Numbered from the stretch's first letter, positions 9,873 through 20,810 are shown. The stretch: 64,000 nt of DNA from Actinobacillus seminis (GCF_002263215.1 NZ_NLFK01000002.1:62001-126000), one strand, 5' to 3'. Notes: generated from the sequence alone by a model not told the origin. Translations and numbers: made by a program.

Positions 9873-10565
9873 ATGACTAAACTTATTCGTAACAGCACCG
9901 CTGAATTTTTGATTTTTACCAACCAAACAGGCGATCAAAGTATTGAAGTTCGTTATGAAAATGGCGAAATTTGGCTAACACAGAAACGTATTGCAGAACT
10001 TTTTGAATGTTCTAGCGATAATGTTTCTCTCCATTTAAAAAATATCTTTAAAGAGGGGGAGTTAGATCCTTTTTCAGTTACCGAGATTTTCTCGGCAACT
10101 GCCACTGACGGTAAAAACTACAACACCAAACACTACAATCTTGATGCGGTAATTTCTGTTGGTTATCGAGTAAACTCGGTGCGAGCCACGCAATTTCGTC
10201 AATGGGTAACACAGATTTTGTGTGAGTTTTCGATGAAAGGTTATGTGTTGGATCGAGAACGAATGGAAAACGGGACTTTCTTAGGGGAAGATTACTTTGA
10301 ACGTTTATTGGAAGAAATCCGTGGAATTCGCCTGTCCAAACGCCGTGCAAGATGGCAAATTCCGATGGCAATGGAAGATTGGGCAAAGCGGTTAGCTATT
10401 TTCTTAAATGCGGACGATTTGCCAATTTTAGACAGCAAAGGAAAAATCAGCTTTGATGAAGCGAAACTTTATGTTGAAACTGAATTTGAAAAATATCGCG
10501 TCATTCAAGATCGCAATTTTGAAAGTGATTTTGAGCGCTTGTTGAAAAGCCAATCTGAAAATTAG
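9873..10565 (+). CDS. RhuM-family protein with an internal deletion
   Basis: The N-terminal about 155 residues (WLTQKRIAELFECSSDNVSLHLKNIFKEGEL, FRQWVTQIL, then EDYFERLLEEIRGIRLS) follow the RhuM/virulence-protein family, whose biochemical role is unknown. Family members are usually about 330-345 residues; this one has 230. The central part seems removed in frame: RLSKRR runs straight into the family's C-terminal block (IPMAMEDWAKRL, FEKYR, ESDFERLL). The product may be a shortened but stable protein or a dying gene. It is followed 11 bp later by the DUF72 gene. Confidence 0.75.
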   Translation: MTKLIRNSTAEFLIFTNQTGDQSIEVRYENGEIWLTQKRIAELFECSSDNVSLHLKNIFKEGELDPFSVTEIFSATATDGKNYNTKHYNLDAVISVGYRVNSVRATQFRQWVTQILCEFSMKGYVLDRERMENGTFLGEDYFERLLEEIRGIRLSKRRARWQIPMAMEDWAKRLAIFLNADDLPILDSKGKISFDEAKLYVETEFEKYRVIQDRNFESDFERLLKSQSEN

Positions 10566-10576
10566 AATAGGATAAA

Positions 10577-11416
10577 ATGCACACACCCCATATTTACATC
10601 GGCACAGGCGGCTATAGCGATACGGATTTAGTCGGAACGCTCTACCCTTATGGCATGGACAAAGCTGATTTTCTGTCGATTTATAGCCGGCATTACGATA
10701 CCATTGAGATTAATAGCACTTTTCACGCGCCGATTGGCTATAAGGCATTGCAAGGTATGGTGGAGAAAGCGGAAGGGCGGTTGCAGTTTTCAGTGAAGCT
10801 GCATCAGGATTTTAGCCATAAACGCACCGCCACTTCAGAACAGGCTCAACTATTTTTAGTGGCATTGGAAGCCTTGCGCAAGAACGATTGTTTAGCCAAT
10901 TTATTTGTGCAGTTTCCCACTAATTTTGAACGCTCGCTTGCCAACCGTTATTACCTTGCGGAGCTGGTGTCGTGGTTTAGCGGCTATCCGCTTGCGATAG
11001 AATTTCGCCACGCCGGTTGGCATACGCAGTCGGTGCTGGATTATTTTCAAGGTAAGGATAATCTGATTTGGTGTAATGTCGATTACCCACAAAACATTGG
11101 TTTGCCAGCCTTTCACTTTTATGCAAACCAACGCACCGCTTATTTGCGATTGCACGGTCGTAATCCGAACTGGCGGAAAGCGCAATCAGCACAAGAACGC
11201 CACGATTATCGTTATAGCGAAACGGAGTTACAACAGTTGGCTGCCTTGTTAAATCAGCGAAAAGCGGAATTTGACCGTCTTTATCTCTACTTTCAAAACA
11301 CCACAAAAAGCCATTCTTTCTATAATATTGAAAGTTTGAAAGAGTATTTAGCGGAAGTGGGATTTGAGGTAAAAGCAAAGCCTGAATTTTTAAGTGGACA
11401 ACAGAGTTTATTTTAA
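10577..11416 (+). CDS. DUF72 / YecE-like protein
   Basis: A 279-residue cytoplasmic TIM-barrel-like protein of the DUF72 family, of unknown catalytic role. Family signs are the N-terminal IGTGGYSD, the FLSIYSRHYDTIEINSTFH segment with conserved Glu-Asn, AIEFRHAGW near residue 142, YLRLHGRN near 188 and LYLYFQNTTKSHS near the C terminus. Length is normal. It is 11 bp downstream of the RhuM-like gene and could be cotranscribed, but the pairing need not be functional. Confidence 0.85.
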   Translation: MHTPHIYIGTGGYSDTDLVGTLYPYGMDKADFLSIYSRHYDTIEINSTFHAPIGYKALQGMVEKAEGRLQFSVKLHQDFSHKRTATSEQAQLFLVALEALRKNDCLANLFVQFPTNFERSLANRYYLAELVSWFSGYPLAIEFRHAGWHTQSVLDYFQGKDNLIWCNVDYPQNIGLPAFHFYANQRTAYLRLHGRNPNWRKAQSAQERHDYRYSETELQQLAALLNQRKAEFDRLYLYFQNTTKSHSFYNIESLKEYLAEVGFEVKAKPEFLSGQQSLF

Positions 11417-11519
11417 ATCTTCATCTTACGTTGAGATATAGTATAATTCAGAGAAGTCAGTATTTACAAGGGGTTTGAGGGGATTTTGTTGATGTCGGTT
11501 GAAGTGGGGTTATATAAAG

Positions 11520-11614
11520 TGGCGGAAGATCATGGGAGTTGAACCCACCCAAGATTGCTGGCAACCTTAACAGGATTTGAAGTCCTGTCGCTTCACCGGA
11601 AACGACGATCTTCC
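11520..11614 (-). tRNA. selC: tRNA-Sec (UCA anticodon)
   Basis: A 95-nt tRNA on the minus strand that starts GGAAGATCGTCG and ends GATCTTCCGCCA. The acceptor arm has 8 bp (GGAAGATC/GATCTTCC). The anticodon TCA lies in the loop CTTCAAA, complement of 11578-11580. There is a long variable arm, and CCA is encoded (complement of 11520-11522). Length, 8-bp acceptor and UCA anticodon are diagnostic of bacterial tRNA-Sec. It is divergent from selA, so the three selenocysteine genes form a compact cluster. Confidence 0.97.
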
Positions 11615-11744
11615 GTAAATTTTGAGGTGAACTTTAACGTAAATTGTAAGATTGTTCAAGTAGTTTAAAATATTTGGTAGAAAAAAGAAAAACGAGTATT
11701 ATTTTATATTTAACCGATAAATTTAAACGAAAATGAGGCAAAAA

Positions 11745-13130
11745 ATGACCGCACTTTTTCAGCAACTTCCTTCCGTTGATAAATTACTCAAAACGCCTGA
11801 GGGGGGAAATTTGGTAGCGGAATTTGGGCATAGTGCTGTGGTGAAGGGGATTCGCCAATTGTTGCAGCAAGCAAGAGCGCAGATAAAACAACAAAATAAA
11901 TTACCGCACTTTTGGGCGGATTTCGGATTGACCGTCCGCGAAATTCAACGCCATCTTTCTCTCCAACAACAAGTAAAAATTCAATCTGTACATAATTTAA
12001 CCGGGACAGTGTTGCACACCAACCTGGGACGCGCCTTATGGTCGGAAGCCGCGCAGCAAGCGGGGTTGAATGCCATGCGGCAAAATGTGGCATTGGAATA
12101 TGATTTAAACGAAGGCAAACGCGGACATCGAGATAATTATATTAGCGAATTGTTGCAAGAGTTAACCGGTGTGGAAGCGGCATGTGTGGTGAACAATAAT
12201 GCGGCAGCGGTGTTGTTGATGCTGGCAACCTTTGCGAAAGATAAGGAAGTGATTATTTCGCGTGGCGAGTTGATTGAAATCGGTGGCGCGTTTCGGATTC
12301 CGGATATTATGCAACAAGCCGGTTGTAAATTAGTGGAAGTGGGGACGACCAATCGTACCCATTTAAGCGATTATCGTCGCGCAATCAATGAAAATACCGC
12401 TTTTTTGTTGAAAGTTCACAGCAGTAATTATCAAATTTGCGGTTTTACCGATTGCGTCAGCGAGCAAGAGTTGGTGACATTGGGGCAGGAATTTAATTTG
12501 CCGGTGATCACCGATCTTGGCAGTGGCGCTTTGGTGGATTTAGCGCAATATGGATTGCCGAGCGAGCCGACGGTGCAGGAAAAGTGGCAGCAAGGCGTGG
12601 ATCTCATTTCATTTTCAGGTGATAAACTGCTTGGTGGGGTGCAAGCGGGGATTATTGTGGGCAAAAAAGAATGGATTGCCCAATTGCAAGCGCATCCGTT
12701 AAAGCGCGTATTGCGTTGTGATAAGGTGATTTTAGCCGGTTTGGAAGCGACATTGCGTTTGTATTTGCAGCCGGAAAAATTGAGTCAACAATTGACAACT
12801 TTGAATTTGCTTACGCGTCCGCTGGCGCAATTAACTCAGCAAGCAGAACAATTGAAAGTGCAATTGGAAAAAAGATTAGCGGAAGATTACCTCATCCGGA
12901 TCGAAGCCAGTTCGGCACAAATCGGCAGCGGATCGCAGCCGTTAGCCGAAATTCCGTCGGTGGCTGTGACGTTGCAAGCGAAAACATCAGGAAATTTGAC
13001 CGCACTTTTAACGCGTTTTAAAACCTTACCGCAGCCGATTATCGGGCGGGTTGAGCAACGGCGAATTTGGTTAGATTTAAGAAGCGTGGCGGATTTTGGT
13101 GCGCTGCAAATGACATTGGAGGCGTTATGA
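11745..13130 (+). CDS. selA: L-seryl-tRNA(Sec) selenium transferase SelA
   Basis: A PLP enzyme that converts seryl-tRNA-Sec to selenocysteinyl-tRNA-Sec using selenophosphate. About 461 residues, near the E. coli length. The PLP lysine is K294 in [21 protein letters not shown] and the NNNAAAVLL loop are family blocks. Two ATGs are possible. I prefer 11745 because GAGG (11735-11738) sits 6 nt upstream; the ATG at 11733 has no clear ribosome site. An uptake-signal 9-mer forms codons 2-4. Its stop overlaps the selB start (ATGA), which indicates translational coupling. Confidence 0.95.
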   Translation: MTALFQQLPSVDKLLKTPEGGNLVAEFGHSAVVKGIRQLLQQARAQIKQQNKLPHFWADFGLTVREIQRHLSLQQQVKIQSVHNLTGTVLHTNLGRALWSEAAQQAGLNAMRQNVALEYDLNEGKRGHRDNYISELLQELTGVEAACVVNNNAAAVLLMLATFAKDKEVIISRGELIEIGGAFRIPDIMQQAGCKLVEVGTTNRTHLSDYRRAINENTAFLLKVHSSNYQICGFTDCVSEQELVTLGQEFNLPVITDLGSGALVDLAQYGLPSEPTVQEKWQQGVDLISFSGDKLLGGVQAGIIVGKKEWIAQLQAHPLKRVLRCDKVILAGLEATLRLYLQPEKLSQQLTTLNLLTRPLAQLTQQAEQLKVQLEKRLAEDYLIRIEASSAQIGSGSQPLAEIPSVAVTLQAKTSGNLTALLTRFKTLPQPIIGRVEQRRIWLDLRSVADFGALQMTLEAL

Positions 13131-14986
13131 TTATTGTCACTTCAGGACACGTGGATCATGGTAAAAGCGCATTGTTGCAAGCCTTAACCGGCAAGCATAC
13201 CGCGCATTTGCCGGAGGAGAAAAAGCGCGGCATGACCATTGATTTAGGTTATGCCTATTTGCCTTTGCAAGATAAAATTTTGGGTTTTATTGATGTGCCG
13301 GGACATGAGCGTTTTTTGTCCAATATGCTGGCGGGATTAGGCGGTATTCATTACGCTATGTTGATTGTTGCAGCGGATGAGGGGGTGCAGCCGCAAACGG
13401 AAGAACATTTGGCAATTTTGCGTTTGTTGCATATTGAAAAAATGATGTTGGTGATCACCAAAGCTGATCGTGAAGATGCCGATAAAATCCAGCAACTTGT
13501 GGCACAAATTCAGCAAAAATACTCCTTTTTAGCGCCATCGCCAGTTTTTATTACGTCAGCGACAACGCAGCAAGGCATTGCCGAATTGCGCGATTATCTT
13601 GCTCAATTACCTAATTTAGCCGAGCCATATCGCCCGTTCCGCTATGCCATTGACCGGGTGTTTAGTGTGAAAGGTGCGGGAACGGTGGTAACCGGTACTG
13701 CCTTTGCCGGCAAGGTGTCGCAAGATGATGAGCTTTATTTATCCAACGGGAAAAAAGTGCGGGTGAAAAATATTCATGCGCAAAATCAAAGCACGACTGT
13801 TGGTGTTGCCGGACAACGTTTAGCGTTAAATATTAGTGCCGATTTAGACCGCACTTTAATCGAGCGGGGTGATTGGATATTTTCTCGTCCGCCATTCGAG
13901 CCAACTGAACGCTTGACCGTTTGGGTGGAAAGCGAAGTGTTGTTGAATGAAAGTCAGTCGGTGCATATTTATCACGCGGCAGTGCGCACCACGGGAAAAT
14001 TAACCTTGCTTACCGCTAAACAATTGCCAGCGCGATCTTTCGCGTTGGCAGAGTTGGTATTGGATAAACCGCTGTTTTTGGTGTATGGCGATAAGTTAAT
14101 TTTACGCAGTGGTGATGCAAAAAGTCTGATTGCCGGCGCAGGTGTGGTGGACGTGTATTCGCCAAGACGCTATAAACGCACTGAAGTGCGGTTGAATTTT
14201 TTACAACATTTATTGCAAGTAAATAAGGTGGCACAACGGATAAAATGTTATTTGCAATCGCGCGCGGAATCGGTGGAAAAACTTTGTTGGATTGAGCAAT
14301 TAAGCGAAGCACAATTGCGGGCGTTGGTTGCCGAAAATCAAGGGATTTTATACCAAGATTGGGCATTTAATGCCGATTACCGACAACAACAAACTGAGAA
14401 TATTTTGACCGCACTTGCTGAATATCATCAACAACATAGCGATCAACTTGGATTGAGTAAAGCGCGTTTGTATCGAATTGCCGCCTTGGCGCAGCCGGAA
14501 AAATTAATTTACCATTTTATTGATGTGTTACTACAAGAACAACGTTTGCAGCAAACCCGTGGTTGGTTACATTTGCCAAGCCATAAAATTCAATTTAGTG
14601 ATGAAGAACAGGCATTGTGGCAACGCGTGCTGGATGAGTTTGAACGGCAACACGGGCAAGCGTTATGGGTGCGTGATGTGGCAAATCGCCTTGAACAAGA
14701 GGAAACCGCTATGCGCAATTTCTTGTATAAAGCGGGAAAATTGGGCTACTTGATGCCGGTGGTGAAAGATCGTTTTTTCTTAACGGAAAATATTTATGCC
14801 TATGCCCGTTTGATTAAGCAATATATCGCGGAACATGGAGAAATTTCGGCAAATCAATTGCGCGATCAGCTCAATTGGGGGCGTAAATTGACCGTGCAAT
14901 TGTTGGAATATTACGATCGTTGCGGCTTTTTGCGGCGCAAGGGTAATGTGCATCTTTTGCGTGACGGTGATGTGTTTGATTGGTAA
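13127..14986 (+). CDS. selB: Selenocysteine-specific elongation factor SelB
   Basis: A GTPase that brings Sec-tRNA to in-frame UGA codons by binding the SECIS hairpin. 619 residues, close to the E. coli length (614). The P-loop GHVDHGKS is at residues 7-14, DVPGHERF is the G3 region and TKAD is G4; EF-Tu-like domains II/III follow. The C-terminal about 250 residues are winged-helix repeats for SECIS binding ([18 protein letters not shown] at the end). The start is ATG 13127, overlapping the selA stop; an upstream GTG start inside selA is unlikely. No selenoprotein gene is seen in this window. Confidence 0.95.
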   Translation: MIIVTSGHVDHGKSALLQALTGKHTAHLPEEKKRGMTIDLGYAYLPLQDKILGFIDVPGHERFLSNMLAGLGGIHYAMLIVAADEGVQPQTEEHLAILRLLHIEKMMLVITKADREDADKIQQLVAQIQQKYSFLAPSPVFITSATTQQGIAELRDYLAQLPNLAEPYRPFRYAIDRVFSVKGAGTVVTGTAFAGKVSQDDELYLSNGKKVRVKNIHAQNQSTTVGVAGQRLALNISADLDRTLIERGDWIFSRPPFEPTERLTVWVESEVLLNESQSVHIYHAAVRTTGKLTLLTAKQLPARSFALAELVLDKPLFLVYGDKLILRSGDAKSLIAGAGVVDVYSPRRYKRTEVRLNFLQHLLQVNKVAQRIKCYLQSRAESVEKLCWIEQLSEAQLRALVAENQGILYQDWAFNADYRQQQTENILTALAEYHQQHSDQLGLSKARLYRIAALAQPEKLIYHFIDVLLQEQRLQQTRGWLHLPSHKIQFSDEEQALWQRVLDEFERQHGQALWVRDVANRLEQEETAMRNFLYKAGKLGYLMPVVKDRFFLTENIYAYARLIKQYIAEHGEISANQLRDQLNWGRKLTVQLLEYYDRCGFLRRKGNVHLLRDGDVFDW

Positions 14987-15077
14987 TTCATTGGCGTTCA
15001 TGTAACCGTGTTTTTACGTGCAGTGCACAATTAAATCGACTTATATTGAGTATATTAAATGAGGTAGCAAATAAAGT

Positions 15078-15101
15078 TGGCTACTTTAATTACGGTAGCC
15101 A
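15078..15101 (-). terminator. Hairpin downstream of the receptor relic
   Basis: TGGCTAC (15078-15084) pairs with GTAGCCA (15095-15101). Read on the minus strand it is followed by ACTTTATTT. It probably terminated the receptor transcript. Confidence 0.5.
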
Positions 15102-15135
15102 TCAAATTTGATCTCTTCATTTGGGATATATACGC

Positions 15136-17560
15136 TTAAAATTTTGCTTCTACAGACAGTGCAAAGTTACGTCCGGGGGCAGTATAACGTTCAATTCCTT
15201 CGCCACTATCCCAAGTATCTCCTTTCGCGCCATTATACTTGACTTGCCGTAAATCATCCCATGTACTGTATTTACGGTTAAGTAAGTTAAATATACCTGC
15301 GTTAATTGTAAAATGATTATTTACTCGGTATTGTGCAGTAAAATCAAACACAAAATAGCTTCCACTTAAATATCTATGTGGCTTTGCAACTTCTTCTCCA
15401 AGTATTATTTTTCCAGTTTGTTTGTCAACATCTAATTTTAAAGAATTTGCAACTGAAATATCCATTGCATCCTTTGTTCGTTTTTTTGCAACATAACGAC
15501 CGGTAAATAAAAGATTCCATTTGTCGTTGCTAGATTGATAGCCTAATCCTAAAATAGCGCTAAAAGGTTGTATGGCAAGCAAAGATGTACCATCATTTTT
15601 GTGACCTTGGGTATAAGTCGCTTTAAATGTGGTATAAAATGTTTCAGGTAACCCAAATAGTTCACCGTTTGTCCGGATATTAAAATCAATTCCTTTCACA
15701 TAAGCATTTTCAATATTAATTTGTTAATAATTAACACCGTCTAAGACATATTCCTTATATATGTCGCCAGTTGACCAATTCTTGCGAGCACGCGTACCTA
15801 TGATAGGTTGATAACCCGGAGCAATAAAATCACGATATTGAGTATAAAATAAACTTATACTCAGAACATAACGTTCTTTTTCTGTATTGAATGTCAATTC
15901 ATGAGTTTGTACTTTTTCCGGCTTTAAATCAGGGTTTTGCATATAATTAATATTACTACGACCTCTCATATCAAAATACATTTCTTCCACTTTTGGGGCT
16001 TTAAGCCCACTGGAAATGTTATAACTTAGCGTAGTATCATCATTAATAAAGTAATTTAGATCAAAAGAGTAATTAAAGGATGAAAATTTCTTTTTGGGCG
16101 CGACAGCAATGCGTTCATCTTCTTTTGTATTTTCATATTTTAAATGGCTCAATTGGGGCTTATAACGGTATTGATCGATTCGAATTCCAGTATTCATACC
16201 AAATTTATCATTAATCATAATTATCATTAATCATAATGTTATCTTTGATATATCCGTAAATAAGCTGAGTTTTCACCGGCTGTTGAATTGTAAATTTTTT
16301 TGTAGTTGTTTGTTTTGAATAAGCATTATATTTGTGTTCAACATTTCGGTTCGTGAGCTTTCCTATATGAAAACCCGAACCGAAAGTAAGGCTATGGGTG
16401 GTTGAAAGTACTTGGAAGTCTGTCGTTTTTAATTCGGTATCAAATTGATAACGATTTTGTTGAAATTCGTAAACCCTTGTATCAGTAATTAAATTCCAAT
16501 CCGGAGTAGGGTTGTAGGTTATTTTAATACCGGTTCCATATTGAAAGGAATTTGATTTTTGATATACCTCTTGATGAGTAAATTGTAAACCTAGCCTGTG
16601 CAGCCAAGTATTTTCCGGGGTATATTCGTATATAAGACCATAACGCCGATAAGGGGTAGTATCACTGACTTTTTGACGATTAGCTAAATAAAAACTTTTT
16701 TCTTCAATATTACGATCTTGATGAAGATCTTCGTAAAAACTTGAAATAAAATGAGTTGAATTAAAACGATAACCTAATTTTGCTAACCAAGACGTAGTAT
16801 TATAATCCATATTATCTGGTAATAATCGCCCCCTGCCACAGACGTTCGGATAAGCTATTCTCAAATCTAAATACGCAACTTCATTACTCGGATATGGAAT
16901 GATCCCGCAATGCGCTATATCATCTATTTTTCCGCTGTAATAGTTTTTGGTTTCTTTGGCTTTTCGTCGGGTAAACTGAACCAATGCTTCAAGCCAACAC
17001 CTAGACCTAATACTTGCCTAAATTCATTGTTTTTAGAAGCATAGCCACTTTTGCTATATAACCCTACTGAATTACCGGGCAAAACCAAATCTTGCGGATT
17101 TTTAGTTCTCATCACTACGCTACCGCCAAGCGCGCCACTTCCACCGGAAAAGACTGTTTGCGCCCTTAGTAAAATCAATTGCAGCTAAGTTTTCAATTTC
17201 TGTACTGTTACGGTTTCCATTATAAAACCCTTTAATATAATAAAATCGAGGCATATAACTTTCAATTGCGGAGACATTATCGATTGATATTTGTACGCGA
17301 TCACTATCAACACCACGCATGGTATATCCATTTGTACCGGCTCGCCCACCTTCTGTCACCGTAATGCCTGTTTGATTACGAATAAGATCTCTTTCATCCC
17401 AAACTAATCCTCGTCTAATATAGTCTGAATTTACTTGAGTATTTTTGGTCAATACATTATTGGTTTCTACATTAATAGTTTCCAGTGTTAAAAAATCAGG
17501 TTCTTTTGCATAACTTGTACGTAATGCTAATAGAAAAGTAGAAAAAGAAATAAATAGCAA
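15136..17560 (-). pseudogene. TonB-dependent haemoglobin-type receptor, decayed
   Basis: Pieces in several frames join into one outer-membrane receptor of about 800 residues. In order they are: signal peptide (FSTFLLALRTSYA), plug (IRNQTGITVTEGGR, MRGVDSDRVQ), barrel, and the C-terminal signature GIFNLLNRKYSTWDDLR with final NFALSVEAKF. Disruptions, 5' to 3', are: a 1-nt-type frameshift near 17155 (KGANS to VFSGGSGALGG), another near 16985-17000 (GVGLK to ALVQFTRRK), a 16-bp tandem duplication at 16206-16237, and an in-frame TAA at 15724-15726. Closest by motif to the haemoglobin/haptoglobin receptors of Pasteurellaceae; the ligand cannot be fixed from sequence. A Fur-like box and A15 tract lie upstream. 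Confidence 0.9.
16206..16237. repeat. 16-bp perfect tandem duplication inside the receptor relic
   Basis: The unit TATCATTAATCATAAT occurs at 16206-16221 and again at 16222-16237. Sixteen is not a multiple of three, so this event alone breaks the frame. It looks like replication slippage. Confidence 0.9.
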
Positions 17561-17607
17561 CTGTGTTGTTTTAACGAAAGAAAGTTTAGTTTTATAATTT
17601 AATTATA

Positions 17608-17627
17608 AATAGTAATCATTATCATTT
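17608..17627 (-). promoter_or_regulatory. Fur-like box upstream of the receptor relic
   Basis: On the minus strand the sequence contains GATAATGATTACTATT, which agrees with the first half of the Fur consensus GATAATGATAATCATTATC. It lies about 50 bp before the relic's start, where an iron-regulated operator is expected. Confidence 0.6.
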
Positions 17628-17956
17628 AAATTATATTGAATATAGTCGTGGAGGCAAGGCACACAGGGGATAGGAAAAAAAAAAAAAAAGAATATTAAGA
17701 TATATTGAAATAGTTATGCTCAACTAACGTACAGATTATGGGGAAGATTATCCCCAAAAGACAATCGCAATTAAAAGTAGATAAGAAAAATACAATAGAG
17801 AAAGAAGAAAGCGCGGTGGAATGCTCTTTGATTTTGGATAATAAAGTAAAAAAGACAATAAGATTGCAGGAGAAATTACCCCAAAAATTAATCAGTAACA
17901 TTGAGTTAATCGTATATTTGATAATGACTGAAACCAAGACAGGCGCAAACTTTTCA
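17628..17956. other. Gap between receptor relic and cysE with an A15 tract
   Basis: The main feature is an uninterrupted run of 15 A at 17675-17689. A short GGGGA/TCCCC hairpin lies at 17740-17755. Two overlapping short open frames here (one per strand) have no recognisable domain, no good ribosome site and an AT-rich composition; I treat them as chance. Confidence 0.5.
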
Positions 17957-18754
17957 TTAAATATTTAAGTTTATTGCATCATCAATAAAATATTGATTCA
18001 TCTCAAATGCCGGTTTGGCTTCTTTATCTCTGCTAACGATTTTCGACGGTATGCCGGCGACCGTGGTATATTCCGGAACTGGTTGCAATACAACGGAGTT
18101 GGCGCCAATTTTGGCGTAGCGACCGATTTCAATATTTCCAAGGATTTTCGCTCCGGCGCCGATCATCACGCCTTCGCGCACTTTTGGATGGCGATCGCCG
18201 CTTTCTTTTCCCGTGCCGCCGAGGGTTACGCCTTGCAAAATAGAAACGTCGTTTTCGATAATCGAGGTTTCGCCGACAACAATACCGGTCGCATGGTCAA
18301 ACATAATACCATAGCCAATGCGTGCCGCAGGATGAATATCCACATCAAAGGCAACGGAAATTTGATTTTGTAAATATAAGGCAAGGGACTTGCGTTTTTG
18401 TTGCCATAAAAAATGGGTGATGCGATAACTTTGTAAGGCATGAAAACCTTTTAAATAAAGCAATGGCGTTGACCAATATTCTACCGCCGGGTCGCGTTGA
18501 CGCACTGCGCGAATATCCATAGCGCCGCTTTCGATAATACTCGGTTGAGTATGATAGGCTTCTTCGATAATTTCTCGCAGGGCGATTGCCGGCATGATGG
18601 GATTTGCCAATTTGTTGGCTAAAATATAACTTAATGCGCTGCCGAGATTATGATGTTTTAAGATCGTGGAATGAAAAAAACTGGCGAGCATTGGCTCACA
18701 TTCGGCTAGTGCTTTGGCTTCTTGGCGGATTAAACCCCAAACTTCAATTGACAT
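17957..18754 (-). CDS. cysE: Serine acetyltransferase CysE
   Basis: Makes O-acetylserine from serine and acetyl-CoA, the first step of cysteine synthesis. 265 residues. An N-terminal helical part is followed by left-handed beta-helix hexapeptide repeats (IGYGIMFDHATGIVVG, VSILQGVTLGG, VMIGAGAKILGNIEIG). The catalytic histidine is in FDHATG and the conserved DRHPKV loop is present. It is 3 bp downstream of gpsA. yibN, secB, gpsA and cysE lie in the same order as in E. coli, so they form one block, although a hairpin separates secB from gpsA. Confidence 0.96.
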   Translation of the reverse strand: MSIEVWGLIRQEAKALAECEPMLASFFHSTILKHHNLGSALSYILANKLANPIMPAIALREIIEEAYHTQPSIIESGAMDIRAVRQRDPAVEYWSTPLLYLKGFHALQSYRITHFLWQQKRKSLALYLQNQISVAFDVDIHPAARIGYGIMFDHATGIVVGETSIIENDVSILQGVTLGGTGKESGDRHPKVREGVMIGAGAKILGNIEIGRYAKIGANSVVLQPVPEYTTVAGIPSKIVSRDKEAKPAFEMNQYFIDDAINLNI

Positions 18755-18757
18755 ACG

Positions 18758-19774
18758 TTATTCTCCTTTTCGTTCACGTCCTAGTAACGTCATGGCGACA
18801 TCTTCCGCTTTTTTATCGCAAAATAACACTTGATAAACTTGTTCACTGATCGGCATTTCGATGCCTTGTCGCAGGGCTAATAAATGAGTTTCTTTGGTAT
18901 TATAAAATCCTTCTACTACTTGTCCGATTTCTTCCATGGCGGCTTGTGCATCAATGCCTTGTCCCAGCATTAAACCGAAACGACGGTTGCGGGATTGATT
19001 ATCGGTACAGGTCAATACCAAATCGCCCAGCCCTGACATTCCCATAAAGGTTTTCGGATCCGCGCCTAGTGATACACCCAAACGACTGATTTCGGCGATA
19101 CCGCGAGTAATCAAGGCGGTTCTGGCGTTAGCACCAAACCCCATCCCGTCAGACATCCCGGCGCCTATCGCAATCACATTTTTAATCGCACCGCCTAATT
19201 GTACGCCCACCATATCATGATTAATATACACGCGAAAATGTTTGCTGCAATGAATTCTGGCTTGGAATTCAAGAGCAAATTGTTCATTATTTGCCGCCAG
19301 CGCAATGGCAGTCGGCATCCCCATTGCTAATTCTTTGGCAAAGGTGGGACCGGATAATACCGCCAGTGGATAGGATTTACCTAATTGTTGTTCTACGACT
19401 TCTTGTAGCAAGCGTCCGCTATTTCGTTCCAACCCTTTGGTTGCCCATGCGATCCGACTGTCGGGACGTAAGTGCGGTTTAATTTTAGTAATTATTTCAC
19501 CGAAAACATGACTGGGAACCACGATCAATAAATCGCGCGAACGTTGGATAGCAGTAGCGAGATCCGTTTCAATTTGTAAGGCTTCGGGAAAGGGAATATC
19601 CGGTAAAAATGCCTGATTTTTGCGCGCCGTTGCTAAACGTTGCATATGGTCGGGATTGTAGCCCCAAAGATAGGTGGGATAGCCGTTGCGGGAAAACGCA
19701 ATGGCGAGAGCGGTTCCGTATGAGCCGGCACCGACGACTGTAATTGGTGTAGTAGAGATTGTCGAATTCATCAT
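18758..19774 (-). CDS. gpsA: Glycerol-3-phosphate dehydrogenase [NAD(P)+] GpsA
   Basis: Reduces dihydroxyacetone phosphate to sn-glycerol 3-phosphate for phospholipid synthesis. 338 residues, normal length. The Rossmann motif [10 protein letters not shown] is at residues 15-24. SGPTFAKEL, the catalytic-lysine block [13 protein letters not shown] and GLGDLVLTC are all conserved. It lies between secB and cysE, with cysE starting 3 bp after its stop. Confidence 0.96.
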   Translation of the reverse strand: MMNSTISTTPITVVGAGSYGTALAIAFSRNGYPTYLWGYNPDHMQRLATARKNQAFLPDIPFPEALQIETDLATAIQRSRDLLIVVPSHVFGEIITKIKPHLRPDSRIAWATKGLERNSGRLLQEVVEQQLGKSYPLAVLSGPTFAKELAMGMPTAIALAANNEQFALEFQARIHCSKHFRVYINHDMVGVQLGGAIKNVIAIGAGMSDGMGFGANARTALITRGIAEISRLGVSLGADPKTFMGMSGLGDLVLTCTDNQSRNRRFGLMLGQGIDAQAAMEEIGQVVEGFYNTKETHLLALRQGIEMPISEQVYQVLFCDKKAEDVAMTLLGRERKGE

Positions 19775-19814
19775 TTATGCTCCCAAATGGCGAAATTAGA
19801 CAAGAAATAACGAC

Positions 19815-19838
19815 AAAAAGAGGCGCAATCGCGCCCTC
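19815..19838 (-). terminator. Terminator after secB
   Basis: Read on the minus strand, GAGGGCGC and GCGCCTC pair around GATT with one bulged base, followed by TTTTT. It probably separates yibN-secB from gpsA-cysE to some extent. Confidence 0.65.
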
Positions 19839-19843
19839 GTTGA

Positions 19844-20353
19844 TTAATGTACGTCTTTATTTTCTTCCTGTTGTACAGATTCCGCTTGTTGACGTTCTAA
19901 ATAATCCATAAATAACGCGTCAAAGTTTACCGGAGAAATGTTTAATGCCGGGAAAGTACCGCGGTTGACTAAACTGGAAATCAGCTCGCGGGCATAAGGG
20001 AAAAGAATATTAGGGCATTGTGAAGTTAAACAATGCGCCATTTGCATTTCTTCCAGTCCACTGATAGCAAAGATGCCCGCTTGTTTGACTTCACAAATAA
20101 ACGCGACATCGGCGCTGTCTTCCATGGTGGTCTCTGTGGAGATGTTTAAGCACACTTCATACAAATCTTCGCCAATTTGTTTCGCTTCGGTGCTTAAATC
20201 AAAACTTAATTTCGGTTTCCACTCTTGTTGGAAAATGTGTGGTAAATTAGGTGCTTCGAATGAAACATCTTTTACATAAATACGTTGAATTTGTAAAACC
20301 GCTTGGTTTTCTTGTGCTTCACTTTTGGCAATATCTTGATTTTTTTCAGACAT
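19844..20353 (-). CDS. secB: Protein-export chaperone SecB
   Basis: A cytosolic tetrameric chaperone that keeps preproteins unfolded and delivers them to SecA. 169 residues, slightly longer than E. coli SecB (155) because of both tails. The family core is clear: [20 protein letters not shown], a central [13 protein letters not shown], and [14 protein letters not shown], then [12 protein letters not shown]. It lies 10 bp downstream of the rhodanese gene. Confidence 0.96.
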   Translation of the reverse strand: MSEKNQDIAKSEAQENQAVLQIQRIYVKDVSFEAPNLPHIFQQEWKPKLSFDLSTEAKQIGEDLYEVCLNISTETTMEDSADVAFICEVKQAGIFAISGLEEMQMAHCLTSQCPNILFPYARELISSLVNRGTFPALNISPVNFDALFMDYLERQQAESVQQEENKDVH

Positions 20354-20363
20354 TTTTCAATCC

Positions 20364-20810
20364 TTATTTGTGTTTTTTGACTAAAGGTAAATTTGCAGAA
20401 CGCCAGCCGGCAATTCCTTCTTTTAACATATATACTCGGCTAAACCCTTGTTTCGCCAATAATTCTGCAGACGCACCGGCAGATAAACCGCTGGCACAGG
20501 CTACAATCACCGGGGTGGTTTTATGATGTTCGATTTTACCCAAATTCTGGCTTTTAATTTCAGAAGGTAATACGTTAACACTGTTAATAATATGTCCGCG
20601 TTCAAATTCATCTAGTGTACGCAAATCAAGCACAACGGCATCTTCGTTATTCATTAAACGGGTCGCTTCTGCATTTTCCACAGTAGTCACTTTGCTGGTT
20701 GCCGATTTGATAAAAGTGTAAAGCACCGTAAAAAAGACCGCAAACCAAGCTACCACCATCAGCGTATGATTTTTGGCAAACGCTGTTGCCATGGGAATAA
20801 ATTCTTGCAT
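20364..20810 (-). CDS. yibN: YibN-like membrane-anchored rhodanese-domain protein
   Basis: 148 residues from ATG 20810; an in-frame TTG four codons upstream is less likely. One N-terminal transmembrane segment ([17 protein letters not shown]) is followed by a single rhodanese domain. The domain includes [17 protein letters not shown], the possible active-site cysteine in [10 protein letters not shown], and LKEGIAGW. Sulphur-transfer activity is not proven for this family. Its position directly before secB is conserved in gamma-proteobacteria, including E. coli yibN. Confidence 0.88.
   Translation of the reverse strand: MQEFIPMATAFAKNHTLMVVAWFAVFFTVLYTFIKSATSKVTTVENAEATRLMNNEDAVVLDLRTLDEFERGHIINSVNVLPSEIKSQNLGKIEHHKTTPVIVACASGLSAGASAELLAKQGFSRVYMLKEGIAGWRSANLPLVKKHK

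Noticed and set aside
17695-17968. Two overlapping short open frames (76 and 80 codons) on opposite strands before cysE
   Set aside because: AT-rich low-complexity products, no ribosome site or family, and one runs into the end of cysE; likely chance.
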